This document shows, in pieces, positions 63,985-64,000 of a stretch of 64,000 nucleotides of DNA. The translations under genes were made by a program, and so were the position numbers. The notes beneath the pieces are model-generated. The model made no database searches. It was given only the letters and a program-made list of their open reading frames with translations, and was not told the origin of the DNA. Within the stretch, counting starts at the first letter, position 1; each line of letters opens with the position of its first letter. The stretch is from Erythrobacter donghaensis. GTDB lineage: Bacteria > Pseudomonadota > Alphaproteobacteria > Sphingomonadales > Sphingomonadaceae. The stretch spans positions 595,925-659,924 of the forward strand of contig NZ_MUYG01000010.1 of NCBI RefSeq assembly GCF_002155425.1, given 5' to 3'.

Positions 63985-64000
63985 GTTTTTCAACACAATC
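63985..64000. repeat. right terminal inverted repeat of the IS
   Basis: GTTTTTCAACACAATC, reverse complement of 62470-62485, ending at the window edge. Confidence 0.85.

Larger units (their letters stand above)
62470..64000. mobile_element. IS1182-type insertion sequence, complete by its terminal repeats
   Basis: 1531 bases bounded by 16-bp perfect inverted repeats (GATTGTGTTGAAAAAC), with one full-length transposase gene. The right repeat ends on the last base of the window, so the target duplication and right flank cannot be seen. Confidence 0.85.

Overview
The window is a high-GC chromosomal segment from an alphaproteobacterium, most likely Sphingomonadales and probably Erythrobacteraceae. 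This placement rests on gene content rather than phylogeny: a DivL-type kinase with tyrosine at the phosphoacceptor site, alphaproteobacterial AddAB, DUF2842 and DUF3429 proteins, a 6S RNA between zapA and the 5-formyl-THF cyclo-ligase gene, and many GTG starts and 4-base ATGA/GTGA gene overlaps.

Layout. 1-12.4 kb: 3' end of ahcY, then a tightly overlapping run divL-tsaE-amgK-murU-addB-addA followed by trxA (cell-cycle signalling, tRNA t6A modification, peptidoglycan sugar recycling, recombination). 12.4-20.2 kb: an inositol-monophosphatase-like gene and argJ on the minus strand, a TonB-C protein, a small exported protein, secA, and convergent TSUP and YeeE/YedE transporters. 20.29-30.30 kb: a roughly 10-kb island bounded by a 19-bp direct repeat of the 3' end of tRNA-Asn, with a 12-bp direct repeat just inside each end. 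It holds a collapsed integrase, a low-GC lipoprotein gene, a broken MmeI-like methyltransferase, and an intact envelope module. That module is a winged-helix regulator, an AlgE-like porin, a NylB/beta-lactamase-like hydrolase and an MscS channel, meeting tail to tail a three-gene operon of exported proteins. 30.3-46.3 kb: tRNA-Asn, nadK, an EAL protein, a transglutaminase, mfd, sdhE, recG, a low-molecular-weight phosphatase, an ABC1 kinase, an SDR, a CHASE2-EAL protein, a possible 12-codon ORF with a strong terminator, and tRNA-Pro. 46.3-54.2 kb: thyA, a branched-chain 2-oxoacid dehydrogenase operon (E1 alpha, E1 beta, E2; no E3), tRNA-Asp, the 5-FCL operon, 6S RNA and zapA. 54.4-61.8 kb: central carbon genes tkt-gap-pgk with class I fba, then thiE. 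62.47-64.0 kb: an IS1182-type insertion sequence whose right end is the last base of the window.

The strongest candidate for something undescribed is the tRNA-Asn island's envelope module. The same 12-bp palindromic core (CCCA-N3-TGGG) lies upstream of its regulator/porin intergenic region and upstream of the opposing three-gene operon, which suggests one local regulator controls all seven genes. Secondary points are a 62-bp three-hairpin repeat present twice with compensatory base changes, each copy just downstream of a minus-strand transcript, and a small Sec-signal protein encoded directly before secA.

All assignments come from reading the sequence and recalling family motifs. No database search or alignment was run.
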